From assembly GCF_001714725.1 (NCBI RefSeq), contig NZ_CP016447.1, forward strand, positions 948,501 through 1,012,500: a stretch of DNA of 64,000 nt. Reading direction: 5' to 3'. Positions 46,805-57,038 of the stretch are shown here, piece after piece. A model generated the notes under the pieces. That model did no database searches, was not told the origin of the DNA, and was given only the letters and a program-made list of their open reading frames with translations. The DNA is from Acidovorax sp. RAC01 (GTDB taxonomy: Bacteria; Pseudomonadota; Gammaproteobacteria; Burkholderiales; Burkholderiaceae_C). A program made the translations under genes and the position numbers. The first letter of the stretch is position 1. Every line of letters begins with the position of its first letter.

Positions 46805-48025
46805 CTACAGGATGGCGCCATGCCGCTCACCGCGCTCGTACACCACATGGGCGCGGCCCACGATCAGCGGGTCGAGCTTGCCGATGGTCTTGAGCGACTT
46901 GTTGGCGTAGGGCAGCTTGTGCAGCACGTAGCGCATGGCGCTCAGGCGTGCGCGCTTCTTGCAGTCGCTCTTGATCACCGTCCAGGGTGCGTCGGCGGTA
47001 TCGGTTTCAAAGAACATCGCTTCCTTGGCGCGGGTGTAGTCGTCCCACTTGTCGAGCGAGGCCAAGTCCACGGGGCTGAGCTTCCACTGCTTGAGGGGGT
47101 GCACCTGCCGCTCCTTGAAGCGGCGGCGCTGCTCGGCCTGGCTGACCGAGAACCAGAACTTGACGACGTACACGCCGCTGCGCACCAGATGGCGCTCGAA
47201 CTCGGGCACCTGGCGCATGAACTCGTGGTACTCGGCGTCGGTGCAAAAGCCCATCACGCGCTCCACGCCGGCGCGGTTGTACCAGCTGCGGTCAAACATC
47301 ACGATCTCACCGGCCGTGGGCAGGTGCTGGATGTAGCGCTGAAAGTACCACTGCCCGCGCTCGACATCGCTGGGCTTTTCCAGTGCCACCACACGGGCGC
47401 CGCGGGGGTTCAGGTGTTCCATGAAGCGCTTGATGGTGCCGCCCTTGCCGGCAGCGTCGCGCCCCTCGAACAGGATCACCACGCGCTGGCCCGTTTCCTT
47501 GACCCAGGCCTGCAGCTTGAGCAGCTCCATCTGCAGCTGGTACTTTTGCGACTCGTACGTGGCGCGCCGCATGAGGTTCTTGTAGGGGTAGCCGCCATCA
47601 CGCCAGTCGGCAGCCAGTTCGTCGTCGGGCCGGCCCGCCCCGGCGGCTGCCGCACGGCTGTTACCGTCGCCCAGCAAGGCCTCGCGCAGCATGGCTCGGT
47701 CGTCTTCCGATGCGCCTTCGATCAGCGTGCGCAGCGCCGACGCACGGTCGGCATCGGCCAGACCATCGCGCACCAGCAGGTCTTGCACCGCTGCCAGCTG
47801 CCGGCCCTGCGCCGCATCCGTGGCAACGCGCCGGGCCTGCCGCGGAAGCGCAGCAGCGGCCAGCGAAGGCAGGGTGTCGCCCTGCTCTACGCGGCGCGCG
47901 CGCGGGGCCGTGCTGCGCTGGCGGCGCGGGGCTGCCGTTGCGGCTTGCACAGGGCTGGGAGCCACGGCAGAAGCCGCGTTGGGGGTTTGGGTGGGGGTGG
48001 TAGGGGCGGTGTCTCGTGCGCTCAT
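46805..48025 (-). CDS. ppk2: Polyphosphate kinase 2
   Basis: A 406-aa PPK2 enzyme, which transfers phosphate between polyphosphate and nucleotides. Walker A FEGRDAAGKGGTIKRFMEHL, the downstream FDRSWYNRAGVERVMGFC (Walker B), and the lid region QRRRFKERQVHPLKQWKLSP are intact. The C-terminal half is the usual about 270-residue domain. The first roughly 130 residues are an Ala/Pro/Thr/Arg-rich, low-complexity extension. Whether it favours nucleotide synthesis or polyphosphate synthesis cannot be decided here. Confidence 0.93.
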   Translation of the reverse strand: MSARDTAPTTPTQTPNAASAVAPSPVQAATAAPRRQRSTAPRARRVEQGDTLPSLAAAALPRQARRVATDAAQGRQLAAVQDLLVRDGLADADRASALRTLIEGASEDDRAMLREALLGDGNSRAAAAGAGRPDDELAADWRDGGYPYKNLMRRATYESQKYQLQMELLKLQAWVKETGQRVVILFEGRDAAGKGGTIKRFMEHLNPRGARVVALEKPSDVERGQWYFQRYIQHLPTAGEIVMFDRSWYNRAGVERVMGFCTDAEYHEFMRQVPEFERHLVRSGVYVVKFWFSVSQAEQRRRFKERQVHPLKQWKLSPVDLASLDKWDDYTRAKEAMFFETDTADAPWTVIKSDCKKRARLSAMRYVLHKLPYANKSLKTIGKLDPLIVGRAHVVYERGERHGAIL

Positions 48026-48122
48026 GTCACGATTCTGTCACCCGCCCTGCGCCTGCAAAAGAGGCTCCGCACGCCTGTCGGGGCCGGGCTTGAGCCAGAT
48101 CAAGATTGCCGCGCATCAAGCA

Positions 48123-49253
48123 TCAAGCCAGCGCGCGCTGGATGATGATCTTCTGCACGTCGCTCGTGCCTTCATAAATCTGGCACACGCGCACGTCGCG
48201 GTAGATGCGCTCCACCGGGAAGTCGCTCACCACGCCATAGCCGCCCAGCGTCTGGATGGCGGCGCTGCAGACCTGCTCGGCGATCTCGCTGGCAAACAGC
48301 TTGGCCATGGCGGCTTCCTTCAGGCAGGGGCGGCCTGCATCGCGCAGCGCGGCGGCGTGCCAGATGAGCTGGCGCGCGGCTTCAAGCTGCGTGGCGCAGT
48401 CGGCCAGCCTGAAACCCACGGCCTGGTGGTTGAAGATGGCGGTGCCGAAGCTCTGGCGGTCTTTGGAATACGCCAGCGCCGCATCGAACGCGCTGCGCGC
48501 CATGCCCACGCTTTGCGCGGCGATGCCGATGCGCCCGCCTTCGAGTGCGCCCAGGGCGATCTTGTAGCCCTCGCCTTCGGCACCGATCAGGTTCTCGGCC
48601 GGGATACGGCAGTTGTCGAAGTTGATCTGCGCCGTGTCGCTGCTGTGCTGGCCGAGCTTGTCTTCCAGCCGCGCCACCACGTAGCCCGGCGTGTTCGTGG
48701 GCACCAGGAAGGCGCTCATGCCCTTCTTGCCTGCGCCCTTGTCGGTCACGGCGATGACGATGGCCACATCGCCGTTCTTGCCGCTGGTGATGAACTGCTT
48801 GACGCCGTTGATGACGTATTCGTCGCCCTGCCTGACGGCCGTGGTGCGCAGTGCGGATGCGTCGGACCCTACATGCGGCTCGGTCAGGCAGAAGGCGCCC
48901 AGCATTTCGCCGCGCGCGAGCGGCGTGAGCCAGTCGCGCTTTTGCTGCGCGTTGCCGTAGCGCAGCAGGATGGCGTTGACCGGGCAGTTGGTCACGCTGA
49001 TGGCGGTGCTGGTGCCGCCGTCGCCCGCCGCGATCTCTTCGAGCACCAGTGCCAGCGTGACGTAATCAAGGTTGGCGCCACCGAACTCTTCGGGCACACA
49101 GATGCCGTAGGCGCCCAGGGCGGCCAGGCCCTGGTGGGCCTCGAGGGGAAAGTGGTGCTCCTTGTCCCAGCGCGCGGCGTTCGGCCACAGCTCGGTCTGG
49201 GCAAAGTCGCGCACGGCGTCGCGAATCATTTCCTGGTCTTGGGTCAGCAGCAT
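48123..49253 (-). CDS. Acyl-CoA dehydrogenase
   Basis: A 376-aa FAD-dependent acyl-CoA dehydrogenase. AFCLTEPHVGSDASALRTTA is the FAD/substrate motif, QTLGGYGVVSDFPVERIYRD is in the C-domain, and the catalytic Glu is in QIYEGTSD near the C-terminus, the usual place for short- and medium-chain enzymes. This separates it from the isovaleryl enzyme at 55790. The ATG at 49253 has GGAG upstream. It sits at the end of the minus-strand unit. Likely substrates are short straight or branched acyl-CoAs. Confidence 0.92.
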   Translation of the reverse strand: MLLTQDQEMIRDAVRDFAQTELWPNAARWDKEHHFPLEAHQGLAALGAYGICVPEEFGGANLDYVTLALVLEEIAAGDGGTSTAISVTNCPVNAILLRYGNAQQKRDWLTPLARGEMLGAFCLTEPHVGSDASALRTTAVRQGDEYVINGVKQFITSGKNGDVAIVIAVTDKGAGKKGMSAFLVPTNTPGYVVARLEDKLGQHSSDTAQINFDNCRIPAENLIGAEGEGYKIALGALEGGRIGIAAQSVGMARSAFDAALAYSKDRQSFGTAIFNHQAVGFRLADCATQLEAARQLIWHAAALRDAGRPCLKEAAMAKLFASEIAEQVCSAAIQTLGGYGVVSDFPVERIYRDVRVCQIYEGTSDVQKIIIQRALA

Positions 49254-49293
49254 GGGGGGATCTCCAGAGTCGTCGTTCGAAAATTCAAAAAGC

Positions 49294-49971
49294 TCACCAG
49301 TGGGCAGCGCGGCGGCCGTCGTGGTGCAGCAGGCGGCCCTTGTCGGCATCGGTGACACCGGCCACGGTGCTGCGCAGGCCGCGCACGCTGTCCTGCACGG
49401 TCAGCGGGGCACTGCCGCCGCCCATGTCGGTCTGCACCCAGCCGGGGTCGATGGTGACGAGCGTTGCGCCCGGGTAGCTGTGCTGGGCCGCGGCCACCGC
49501 CATGTTCAGCGCAGCCTTGCTGGTGCGGTACAGCCATGCATCGCTGCCCGGCACGCTGGCGATCTGCGACATGGACGATGACAGGAATGCAAACACGCCA
49601 CCGGCATCGGCCACCAGCGGGGCCACCTGCGGCAGGGCCTGCATGGCGCCCAGCACGTTGGTGTGCATGACGGCATCAAAGTCCTGCTGCGTGGGCGGGG
49701 TGAGCGCATCGGGCCGGCGGATCACGCCCGCCACGTACCAGGCCTGGTCGAGCTTTTCACCATCAAGCTGCCAGGCCAGGCCGCTGATGCTGGCCGGGTT
49801 GGCCACGTCGAGCGTAAGCACCTCGGCGCCCAGCGCCTGCAGCGTTTCGCGCGCCGCATCGTGGCGCACGGTGGCGATGACGCGGTGGCCGTCGGCCAAA
49901 CTCTGGCGGGCCAGCTCCAGCCCGATGCCGCGGGAGGCGCCGATGACGAGTATGGAGAGCTTTTTGGGCAT
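49294..49971 (-). CDS. Short-chain dehydrogenase/reductase
   Basis: A 225-aa SDR. NAD(P)-binding GASRGIGLELARQ, and catalytic Tyr and Lys in WLYRTSKAALNMAV preceded by Ser in FLSSSMSQIA. I start at MPKKLSILVIG because AAGGAG precedes that ATG; an ATG nine codons upstream lacks one. Substrate unknown. It lies between the acyl-CoA dehydrogenase and PPOX genes. Confidence 0.88.
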   Translation of the reverse strand: MPKKLSILVIGASRGIGLELARQSLADGHRVIATVRHDAARETLQALGAEVLTLDVANPASISGLAWQLDGEKLDQAWYVAGVIRRPDALTPPTQQDFDAVMHTNVLGAMQALPQVAPLVADAGGVFAFLSSSMSQIASVPGSDAWLYRTSKAALNMAVAAAQHSYPGATLVTIDPGWVQTDMGGGSAPLTVQDSVRGLRSTVAGVTDADKGRLLHHDGRRAAHW

Positions 49972-50009
49972 TAAATTGGGCTCCTTGGCTTGATCCATAA
50001 GCTTTTTTA

Positions 50010-50026
50010 GCTATTATTTTAATAGC
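50010..50026. repeat. AT-rich palindrome GCTATTATTTTAATAGC
   Basis: A 17-bp palindrome, one base different from the one at 44857-44873, lying just upstream of the SDR gene. Probably the same dispersed repeat family. Confidence 0.6.
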
Positions 50027-50068
50027 AACTGAAGTATTCTGAGTCAGGCCGTCTGAGGGTTGCAGGCG

Positions 50069-50725
50069 TCAGGGTGCAGCCCCGGGCTGGCGCTCTTGCT
50101 CCAGCTGCGCGCGGTAGCGCTCGGCCATGGCGGCTGCGGTCTCGGGCGGGGTGTGCAGGCCCTGCTGGTCATGGATCATCTGGTTCATCGACGGGAGCAC
50201 GCTGCGGTCTACCTGCGCCTCGGTACGCCACAGGCGCGAACGCATGAAAGCCTTGGCGCAGTGCAGGTAGGCCTCGGCCACACACACCTCAATCACCAGG
50301 CGGGGGCGCTGGCCGGTCGCGGCAAAAATGTCGGTGAAGGCGGGCTCGTCGCGCAGGCGGGCCGTGCCATTGACGCGCAGCGTTTCGTCCACGCCCGGGA
50401 TCATGAAGAGCATGCCGATGCGCGGGTCTGCCAGCAGGTTGGTCAGCGTGTCGAGCCGGTTGTTGCCGCCCGCATCGGGCAGCAGCACGGTATGCGAATC
50501 GGGGGTGCGGGCAAAGCCGGGGGCACCGCCGCGCGGCGATGCGTCGGGCAACGCGCCCTGCCCGCCACCACGTCCGTCACTGCCCCCGCCGCTGGCCAGC
50601 ACGCAAAAAGGCGACAGCGCGATGAAACGCTGGCAGTGCGCATCCAGATGCGGCTGCTGCTTGCGCTGCGCACGCTCGGTGGGGGCCGCGTAGAGCGTGC
50701 GCAACTGGGCGAGGGTTTCGATCAT
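50069..50725 (-). CDS. PPOX-type flavin-dependent protein (MSMEG_1061-like)
   Basis: A 218-aa member of the pyridoxamine-phosphate-oxidase split-barrel group. HCQRFIALSPFCVLAS, HTVLLPDAGGNNRLDTLTNL and DPRIGMLFMIPGVDETLRVN with GTARL match the FMN-binding MSMEG_1061-type family. A glycine-rich insertion (GGGSDGRGGGQGA) breaks the second strand. The reaction is unknown. Confidence 0.85.
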   Translation of the reverse strand: MIETLAQLRTLYAAPTERAQRKQQPHLDAHCQRFIALSPFCVLASGGGSDGRGGGQGALPDASPRGGAPGFARTPDSHTVLLPDAGGNNRLDTLTNLLADPRIGMLFMIPGVDETLRVNGTARLRDEPAFTDIFAATGQRPRLVIEVCVAEAYLHCAKAFMRSRLWRTEAQVDRSVLPSMNQMIHDQQGLHTPPETAAAMAERYRAQLEQERQPGAAP

Positions 50726-50818
50726 GGGTCTGCGTGGACGGGTGGATGTCGCGGTGGGTATCGCGATGGGTGTGGCTGTGGCATTGGCGGCGGCTCTGGC
50801 ACGGCCCGCCGCATGGCT

Positions 50819-51901
50819 TCACATCAGGTAGGCAGCGTATTCGAAGTACCCCGTCCAGGCTGGGTCGTAGCGGGACTTGACCTCCAGCGACTCGGCCTCT
50901 TCGCGCAGCAGCAGCGGCGCCAGGGTCTGCCGCGCCAGTTTTTCGTCACTGACGTAGTACAGGGCCTGTCGGCGGCCCGCGCGCACCAGCGTGAGCACCA
51001 GGATGCCCAGTTGCGGCAGCTGCAGCAGCGTGGCGGCCTGCTCGTGCAGGGCCTGGGCTGCTGCCAGCGCTGCGGCGTCGGGCACGGCCAGGTCGAGCGT
51101 GAGGGCGCAGGCCAGGTCGGCGCGCATGGCCACGGCGTTGGCGCTGGTGTTGATCATCACGGCGCCGGGCTCTGCGCCTTCGCCATCGCCGCCGTCTTCG
51201 TCCTCCTCCACGGCATTGCCGTCGTCATCCACGGCGCAGTCGAACTGCAGCTCCAGCCCGTCCCAGGCGCCGTCGCCTTGCGGGAACAGGCCGGTGCGGC
51301 CCAGGGTGTGAAGCCAGTAGGCGTCGAAGACGGGAGGCAGGTCGGCCAGCGGTGTCCAGGTGGCATCGCGGTCGTGGGTGGCCTCGTCCACAAAGTCCAC
51401 TGCGCCCACCTTCACGGCAAAGTCGTATTCACCGAGCACGTGGTCCACCATGATGAAGGCCATGTGCTGGGCATGTTCCTCGAAACCGGCTGGCACGGCG
51501 CAGGTCAGCCGCAGCTCCAGTGCCACCTGCCCACCGTCTTGCTGCAGGGCCACCAGCACATCGGTGGTCGACATCTCGAAGCCCTCCATGCCCAGCGGAA
51601 AGTCGGGCTCGGTGCTGCGCGGCCGCAGGGCACTCACGCGGTAGGTCGGCAGCTGCGGGGCTGCAGCCGCCCACTGCGCGGCCAGCGGAAACTGGTCGAT
51701 GCTGCCATGCGCGGTCACGATCAGGTCCACACCGCCCTGGCCGGGCTGCGTCTGAAGCTCCAGGCCGAGGCCTTCCACATGGGTGTCGAGCAGGGCATTG
51801 GCGTGCTCCACCCAGTCGCCCGGTGAGAGGTCGAGCCAGTGTGGCTCCTGGGCGGCAAAGGCGGTCCAGAACGCGGTGGTGTTGGCGGCGGTAGATGTCA
51901 T
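50819..51901 (-). CDS. DUF695-like protein with an acidic internal segment
   Basis: A 360-aa cytoplasmic protein that I assign tentatively to the DUF695/RraB-like group from its C-terminal pattern YYVSDEKLARQTL and RYDPAWTGYFEYAAYL. A stretch near the middle (AVDDDGNAVEEDEDGGDGEG) is highly acidic and low-complexity. The N-terminal half carries another globular region with TYRVSALRPRSTEPDFPLG. No function can be given. Start at 51901 chosen because upstream codons lack ribosome site support. Confidence 0.65.
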   Translation of the reverse strand: MTSTAANTTAFWTAFAAQEPHWLDLSPGDWVEHANALLDTHVEGLGLELQTQPGQGGVDLIVTAHGSIDQFPLAAQWAAAAPQLPTYRVSALRPRSTEPDFPLGMEGFEMSTTDVLVALQQDGGQVALELRLTCAVPAGFEEHAQHMAFIMVDHVLGEYDFAVKVGAVDFVDEATHDRDATWTPLADLPPVFDAYWLHTLGRTGLFPQGDGAWDGLELQFDCAVDDDGNAVEEDEDGGDGEGAEPGAVMINTSANAVAMRADLACALTLDLAVPDAAALAAAQALHEQAATLLQLPQLGILVLTLVRAGRRQALYYVSDEKLARQTLAPLLLREEAESLEVKSRYDPAWTGYFEYAAYLM

Positions 51902-51986
51902 GAAAGTCCTGGAGGGCGCTGCGGGGAACGTGGTGGCGTGCAAGCCTGCGGGGGCGGGCACGCCGCGCCGCCGCAAGCTATTCAGG

Positions 51987-53180
51987 TCAGAGAATTTCCA
52001 GTGCCACAGCAGTGGCCTCGCCGCCGCCGATGCACAGCGTGGCCAGGCCCCTGGTCAGGCCGCGCGCCTTGAGTGCGTGGATCAGCGTGACCATGATGCG
52101 GGCGCCGCTGGCGCCAATCGGGTGTCCCAGCGCGCAGGCGCCGCCGTTCACGTTGACCTTGTCGTGGGGCAGGTCCAGCTCTTTCATCAGCGCCATCGGC
52201 ACCACGGCAAAGGCCTCGTTGATCTCCCACAGCTGCACGTCGCCCACCTGCCAGCCGGCCTTGGCCAGCGCCTTCTGCGTGGCACCCAGGGGGGCGGTGG
52301 CAAACCATTCGGGCTCTTGCGCATGGGTGGCGTGGCTCACGATGCGGGCCAACGGCTTGCAGCCCAGCTTCGCGGCCGTGGACGCGCGCATCAGCACCAG
52401 CGCGGCGGCGCCGTCGTTGATGCTGGAGCTGGAGGCGGCGGTGATGGTGCCGTCCTTCTTGAAGGCGGGCTTGAGGGAGGCGATCTTTTCGAGCTTGACC
52501 TTGCCCGGGCCTTCGTCCACCGACACCACGGTTTCGCCCGCGCGGGTCTTGACGGTCACGGGCACGATCTCGGCCGCAAACGCACCGGACTCGGTGGCGG
52601 CCTTGGCGCGCTGCACGCTGGCGGTGGCAAATGCATCCTGCTGCTCACGGGTGAACTGGTACTTGGCGGCGCAATCCTCACCAAAGGTGCCCATGCTGCG
52701 GCCGGCTTCGTATGCATCTTCCAGACCGTCGAGCATCATGTGGTCGAAGATGCGGTCGTGGCCCAGGCGGTAGCCGCCACGGCCTTTTTGCAGCAGGTAG
52801 GGAGCGTTGGTCATGCTTTCCATACCGCCTGCCACCATCACATCGTGCGTGCCGGCCAGCAGCATGTCGTGCGCCATCATGGCGGCCTTCATGCCCGAGC
52901 CGCACATCTTGCTGAGCGTGACGGCGCCCGCGCCCTTGGGCAGCCCACCCTTGAAGGCTGCCTGGCGCGCGGGCGCCTGGCCCTGCCCCGCCATCAGGCA
53001 GTTGCCAAACAGCACTTCACCCACAGCGTCGGGCGACACGCCGGCGCGCTCGATGGCGGCCTTGATGGCGGCGCCGCCCAGGTCGTGCGCGGCCAGGCTG
53101 GAAAAATCGCCCTGCAGCGAACCCATGGGGGTACGGGCTGCGCCGACGATGACGATGGGGTCTTGTTGTGGTGTGGACAT
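51987..53180 (-). CDS. Acetyl-CoA C-acyltransferase (thiolase)
   Basis: A 397-aa biosynthetic-type thiolase. Catalytic Cys in TLSKMCGSGMKA, His in WEINEAFAVVPMAL, second Cys/His region in NGGACALGHPIGASGARI. It would split acetoacetyl-CoA or longer 3-ketoacyl-CoAs, which would finish leucine breakdown after HMG-CoA lyase and acetoacetate activation. AGGAG precedes the ATG. It lies between the DUF695-like gene and aceK in the minus-strand unit. Confidence 0.93.
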   Translation of the reverse strand: MSTPQQDPIVIVGAARTPMGSLQGDFSSLAAHDLGGAAIKAAIERAGVSPDAVGEVLFGNCLMAGQGQAPARQAAFKGGLPKGAGAVTLSKMCGSGMKAAMMAHDMLLAGTHDVMVAGGMESMTNAPYLLQKGRGGYRLGHDRIFDHMMLDGLEDAYEAGRSMGTFGEDCAAKYQFTREQQDAFATASVQRAKAATESGAFAAEIVPVTVKTRAGETVVSVDEGPGKVKLEKIASLKPAFKKDGTITAASSSSINDGAAALVLMRASTAAKLGCKPLARIVSHATHAQEPEWFATAPLGATQKALAKAGWQVGDVQLWEINEAFAVVPMALMKELDLPHDKVNVNGGACALGHPIGASGARIMVTLIHALKARGLTRGLATLCIGGGEATAVALEIL

Positions 53181-53258
53181 GGGGGGCTCCTGTGCAGTGA
53201 AAGGGGTCGGTGGTTCGTGGCGTGTGCGCAATGGCGATGCAAAGACAGCGTCAATCCG

Positions 53259-55061
53259 TCAGGAAGGGTGGTCGCGCGGGAAGCGCCGGTCGGCGTCGTA
53301 CGGAAACACATCGAGCATCTGGCCCGCCAGGATGCGCTCCTTGTGCGACTGCCAGAACGCCGGGTCGAGAAGATCGGCGTGGTGCTGCATGAAGACCTCG
53401 CGCACGGCATCGTTGCCCAGCAGAAACGGGCCGAAGGTTTCGGGGAACACATCGCGCGGGCCCACGCTGTACCAGACCTCACCGCTCATCTCTTCTTCCT
53501 CGTTGCGCGGCGTGGGCACCCGGCGGAAGTGGCAGTCGGTGAGGTACTCGATCTCGTCGTAGTCGTAGAACACGACCTTGCCGTTACGGGTGATGCCAAA
53601 GTTTTTCCAGAGCATGTCGCCGGGGAAGATGTTGGCGGCCACGAGGTCCTTGATGGCGTTGCCGTATTCGATGACGCTGCGCTCCATCTGGCGGTGCGCC
53701 CTGGGGTCGGCCAGTCCGGCGTCAAACGCCTCCTGCAGGTACAGGTTGAGCGGGATCATGCGCCGTTCAATGTACAGGTGCTTGATGATGACTTCGGTCT
53801 GGCCGTCGCCATCGCGGTCGCTGATCTCCAGCTGGCTGGGCGCGAATTTCTCGATCTCGGCGATCAGGGCGTCGTCAAAGCGGTCGCGCGGGAAGGCGAC
53901 CTCGCTGTACTCCAGGGTATCGGCCATACGGCCCACGCGGTCGTGCTGCTTGACCAGCAGGTACTTGCCCTGGACCTGTTCGCGTGTGGTTTCTTTCTGG
54001 TGCGGGAAGTGGTCCTTGATGAGCTTGAACACAAAGGGAAAGCTCGGCAGGTCAAACACCAGCATCACCATGCCCTTGATGCCCGGTGCGATGCGAAACC
54101 GGTCGCTGGAGTGGCGCAAGTGGTAGAGGAAATCGCGGTAGAACAGTGTCTTGCCCTGCTTGGCAAGGCCCAGGGCGTTGTAGATCTCGGCGCGCGGCTT
54201 GCGTGGCATGAGGCTGCGCAAGAACTGAACGTAGGCGCTGGGGATCTCCATGTCGACCATGAAGTACGCCCGCGCAAAGCTGAACAGCATCTGCAGGTCG
54301 TCTTCGCCGAACAGGGCTGCATCGATGTACAGCAGGCCATCGTCGCCATGCAGGATGGGCAGCGCAAATGGCAGCTCGGCATAGCCGTTGATGATCTTGC
54401 CCACCACGTACGCACCCTTGTTGCGAAAAAACAGGCTGGTGAGCACCTGCACCTGGAAGTTGGTGCGCAGTCGGGTGCCATCCAGCCGCTGGCGCAGTGC
54501 GGCGAGGACCAGCGCAGCATCGCGCAGCAGATTGGCAAACGGCCGCTGCAGCTCGAAGTTTTCGAGGATGGTCTGCAGCGTGTCTTGCAGGCCATCCCTG
54601 GCCGGGTAGTAGGCGCGGTAGGTGGGGCGCGCGGCAAGCTCCTCGTTTTCGATGTATTCGGTGCTGACGGCTGGCCGCACAAAGATGAAATCGTTGTGGA
54701 AGTGCGTGCGGTGCAGGATCTTGGTGGTGACCGAGTTGAAGAACGTCTCGGCCAGCTCGGGTTGCCGGTGGTTGACCAGCAGGCCGATGTAGTGAAGCTT
54801 GACCTGGTGCCACACGTCCATGGGCTGCGTGCCGGCGCCGAATTCTTTTTCGAGGCGGCGCACACATTCCTTCACACGCAGGTCGTAGAACTCGATGCGC
54901 TCGCGCTGGGCCCGCTGCTGCCCGTGCCAGTCAGCCGTCTCAAAGCGGTGCTTGGCGCGCGCGGACTCGGTGCGAAACAGCCGGTAGTGCCGGTTGAAGC
55001 CGTCCATCATCGCCTTGGCGATGGCGTAGGCCTCGGGTGCGTCCAGCCGTTGCGGAAACAT
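53259..55061 (-). CDS. aceK: Isocitrate dehydrogenase kinase/phosphatase
   Basis: A 600-aa bifunctional enzyme that switches isocitrate dehydrogenase off and on, sending carbon to the glyoxylate shunt. Family wording: [18 protein letters not shown], the kinase core [20 protein letters not shown], and [20 protein letters not shown] with [18 protein letters not shown]. Length is normal for AceK. No isocitrate lyase or malate synthase gene is adjacent. Its position beside acetyl-CoA-yielding genes fits growth on leucine or fatty acids. I chose the ATG at 55061. Confidence 0.95.
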   Translation of the reverse strand: MFPQRLDAPEAYAIAKAMMDGFNRHYRLFRTESARAKHRFETADWHGQQRAQRERIEFYDLRVKECVRRLEKEFGAGTQPMDVWHQVKLHYIGLLVNHRQPELAETFFNSVTTKILHRTHFHNDFIFVRPAVSTEYIENEELAARPTYRAYYPARDGLQDTLQTILENFELQRPFANLLRDAALVLAALRQRLDGTRLRTNFQVQVLTSLFFRNKGAYVVGKIINGYAELPFALPILHGDDGLLYIDAALFGEDDLQMLFSFARAYFMVDMEIPSAYVQFLRSLMPRKPRAEIYNALGLAKQGKTLFYRDFLYHLRHSSDRFRIAPGIKGMVMLVFDLPSFPFVFKLIKDHFPHQKETTREQVQGKYLLVKQHDRVGRMADTLEYSEVAFPRDRFDDALIAEIEKFAPSQLEISDRDGDGQTEVIIKHLYIERRMIPLNLYLQEAFDAGLADPRAHRQMERSVIEYGNAIKDLVAANIFPGDMLWKNFGITRNGKVVFYDYDEIEYLTDCHFRRVPTPRNEEEEMSGEVWYSVGPRDVFPETFGPFLLGNDAVREVFMQHHADLLDPAFWQSHKERILAGQMLDVFPYDADRRFPRDHPS

Positions 55062-55095
55062 GGAGTGGGTGCCTGGCAAGAACGCGGGCGGCTCA

Positions 55096-55755
55096 CTACT
55101 GGCGGCGAACCGCGGCAACCCCGGCAATGGCGGCGCGGTAGAGCGAGTCAAGGCCCTCGGTGCTGTCCACACTCATGTGCAGGTTGTTGATGAGCCCGTC
55201 TTTAAGCCCATAGCACCAGCCATGCAGCGTGACCTTCTGCCCGCGGCCCCAGGCATCGAGCATCACGGTGGTCTGCGCCACGTTGACCACCTGTTCAATG
55301 GCGTTGAGCTCACAGAGCACGTCATGGCGCCACTGCGGATCGATGGACGCCAGCAGGTCGCGGTGGCGGTCGCGCACGTCGGTGACGTGGCGGATCCAGT
55401 TGTCGGCCAGGCCCACGCGCTTTCCCTCCAGCGCCGCCAGCACGCCGCCACAGCCGTAGTGGCCCACCACCATCAGGTGCTCAACCTGGAGCTGGTCCAC
55501 CGCGTACTGGATGGTGGACAGGCAGTTCAGGTCCGTGGGCACCACCACATTGGCGACGTTGCGGTGCACGAACACTTCGCCAGGCTCCAGGCCGGTGATC
55601 TGGTTGGCGGGCACGCGGCTGTCCGAGCAACCGATCCACATGTACCGCGGCGTCTGCTGAGCCAACAGTGCCGTAAAGAAGCCAGGGCGCTCACGTTCCA
55701 TCTGGGCAGCCCAGGTGCGGTTGTGAACAAACAGGTCTTCGATCGATGTGGACAT
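55096..55755 (-). CDS. can: Beta-class carbonic anhydrase
   Basis: A 219-aa zinc enzyme interconverting CO2 and bicarbonate. Zinc ligand Cys43 and Asp45 in [14 protein letters not shown], and the His/Cys pair in [26 protein letters not shown] is the family motif. It lies 34 bp after isovaleryl-CoA dehydrogenase on the same strand. Bicarbonate is the co-substrate of methylcrotonyl-CoA carboxylase, which could explain its presence in a leucine-related unit. Confidence 0.95.
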   Translation of the reverse strand: MSTSIEDLFVHNRTWAAQMERERPGFFTALLAQQTPRYMWIGCSDSRVPANQITGLEPGEVFVHRNVANVVVPTDLNCLSTIQYAVDQLQVEHLMVVGHYGCGGVLAALEGKRVGLADNWIRHVTDVRDRHRDLLASIDPQWRHDVLCELNAIEQVVNVAQTTVMLDAWGRGQKVTLHGWCYGLKDGLINNLHMSVDSTEGLDSLYRAAIAGVAAVRRQ

Positions 55756-55789
55756 GGCTTCCTTGGATGGCGCGCCGCGGCGCAGGGGG

Positions 55790-56998
55790 TCAGCAGGTTT
55801 CAGCAAACAGTTCGCGGCCAATCAGCATGCGGCGGATCTCGCTGGTACCAGCGCCAATCTCGTACAGCTTGGCATCGCGCCAGAGGCGGCCCAGCGGGTA
55901 CTCATTGATATAGCCATTGCCACCAAAGATCTGCACGCCCTCGCCTGCCATCCAGGTCGCTTTCTCGGCGCACCAGAGGATCACGCTGGCGCAGTCCTTG
56001 CGGACCTGGCGCACATGGTCCGTGCCCAGCATGTCGAGGTTTTTGGCGACTGTGTAGGCGAACGACCGCCCGGCCTGCAGCACGGTGTACATGTCAGCCA
56101 CCTTGCCCTGGATGAGCTGGAATTCGCCAATGCTCTGGCCGAACTGTTTGCGGTCATGAATGTAAGGGATCACGTTGTCCATGACGGACTGCATGATGCC
56201 CAGCGGCCCGCCGGTGAGCACGGCACGCTCGTAGTCGAGCCCGCTCATCAGCACTTTGGCGCCCTGATTCAGGCCGCCGAGCACGTTCTCTGCAGGCACT
56301 TCGACGTCGTGGAACACCAGCTCACCGGTGTGGCTGCCGCGCATGCCCAGCTTGTCGAGCTTCTGGGCAATGGAGAAGCCCTTCATTCCCTTTTCGATCA
56401 GGAAGGCCGTCACACCGCGCGCGCCCAGTTCAGGCTCGGTCTTGGCATACACCACCAGGGTGTCGGCGTCCGGGCCGTTGGTGATCCACATCTTGCTCCC
56501 GTTGAGCAGGAAGTAGCCGCCCCCCGAGGCACTTGGCTCTTTCCACTCGGCCTTGAGCTTCATGCTGATCACGTCCGAGCCTGCGCCCGGCTCGCTCATG
56601 GCCAGCGCGCCCACGTGTTCGCCGCTGATGAGCTTGGGCAGGTACTTGGCCTTCTGTGCCTCGTTGCCGTTGCGGTTGATCTGATTGACGCACAAGTTGC
56701 TGTGGGCGCCGTAGGACAGGCCCACCGATGCGCTGGCACGGGAGATTTCTTCCATCGCCACCATGTGGGCGAGATAGCCCATGCCCGCGCCGCCAGAGGC
56801 TTCAGGCACGGTGATGCCCAGCACGCCGAGGTCACCCATCTTGACCCACAGGTCCATTGGAAACTGGTCGCTGCGATCAATCTCTGCCGCGCGAGGGGCG
56901 ATCTCTGCCTGTGCGAAGTCCCGGACGGCATCGCGCAGTGCGTCGATGTCTTCGCCGAGTTGGAAGTTCAGACCAGGAAGGTTTGTCGGAATGCTCAT
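55790..56998 (-). CDS. liuA: Isovaleryl-CoA dehydrogenase
   Basis: A 402-aa FAD enzyme that makes 3-methylcrotonyl-CoA, the substrate of MccAB. It is recognised as the isovaleryl type because the catalytic Glu is in the helix-G motif [18 protein letters not shown], while the usual C-terminal Glu position reads [17 protein letters not shown] motif [16 protein letters not shown]. It is about 32 kb from mccB, so the pathway is split in this genome. It lies under the LiuR operator at 57514. GAGGAGACAT precedes the ATG. Confidence 0.95.
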   Translation of the reverse strand: MSIPTNLPGLNFQLGEDIDALRDAVRDFAQAEIAPRAAEIDRSDQFPMDLWVKMGDLGVLGITVPEASGGAGMGYLAHMVAMEEISRASASVGLSYGAHSNLCVNQINRNGNEAQKAKYLPKLISGEHVGALAMSEPGAGSDVISMKLKAEWKEPSASGGGYFLLNGSKMWITNGPDADTLVVYAKTEPELGARGVTAFLIEKGMKGFSIAQKLDKLGMRGSHTGELVFHDVEVPAENVLGGLNQGAKVLMSGLDYERAVLTGGPLGIMQSVMDNVIPYIHDRKQFGQSIGEFQLIQGKVADMYTVLQAGRSFAYTVAKNLDMLGTDHVRQVRKDCASVILWCAEKATWMAGEGVQIFGGNGYINEYPLGRLWRDAKLYEIGAGTSEIRRMLIGRELFAETC

Positions 56999-57038
56999 GG
57001 GGATGTCTCCTCGAAATGGGTGATGGAACGGGCTGGAA

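Noticed and set aside
51783-55190. A 1135-codon plus-strand open frame
   Set aside because: It is antisense to the thiolase and aceK genes, with no recognisable motif. High-GC shadow.
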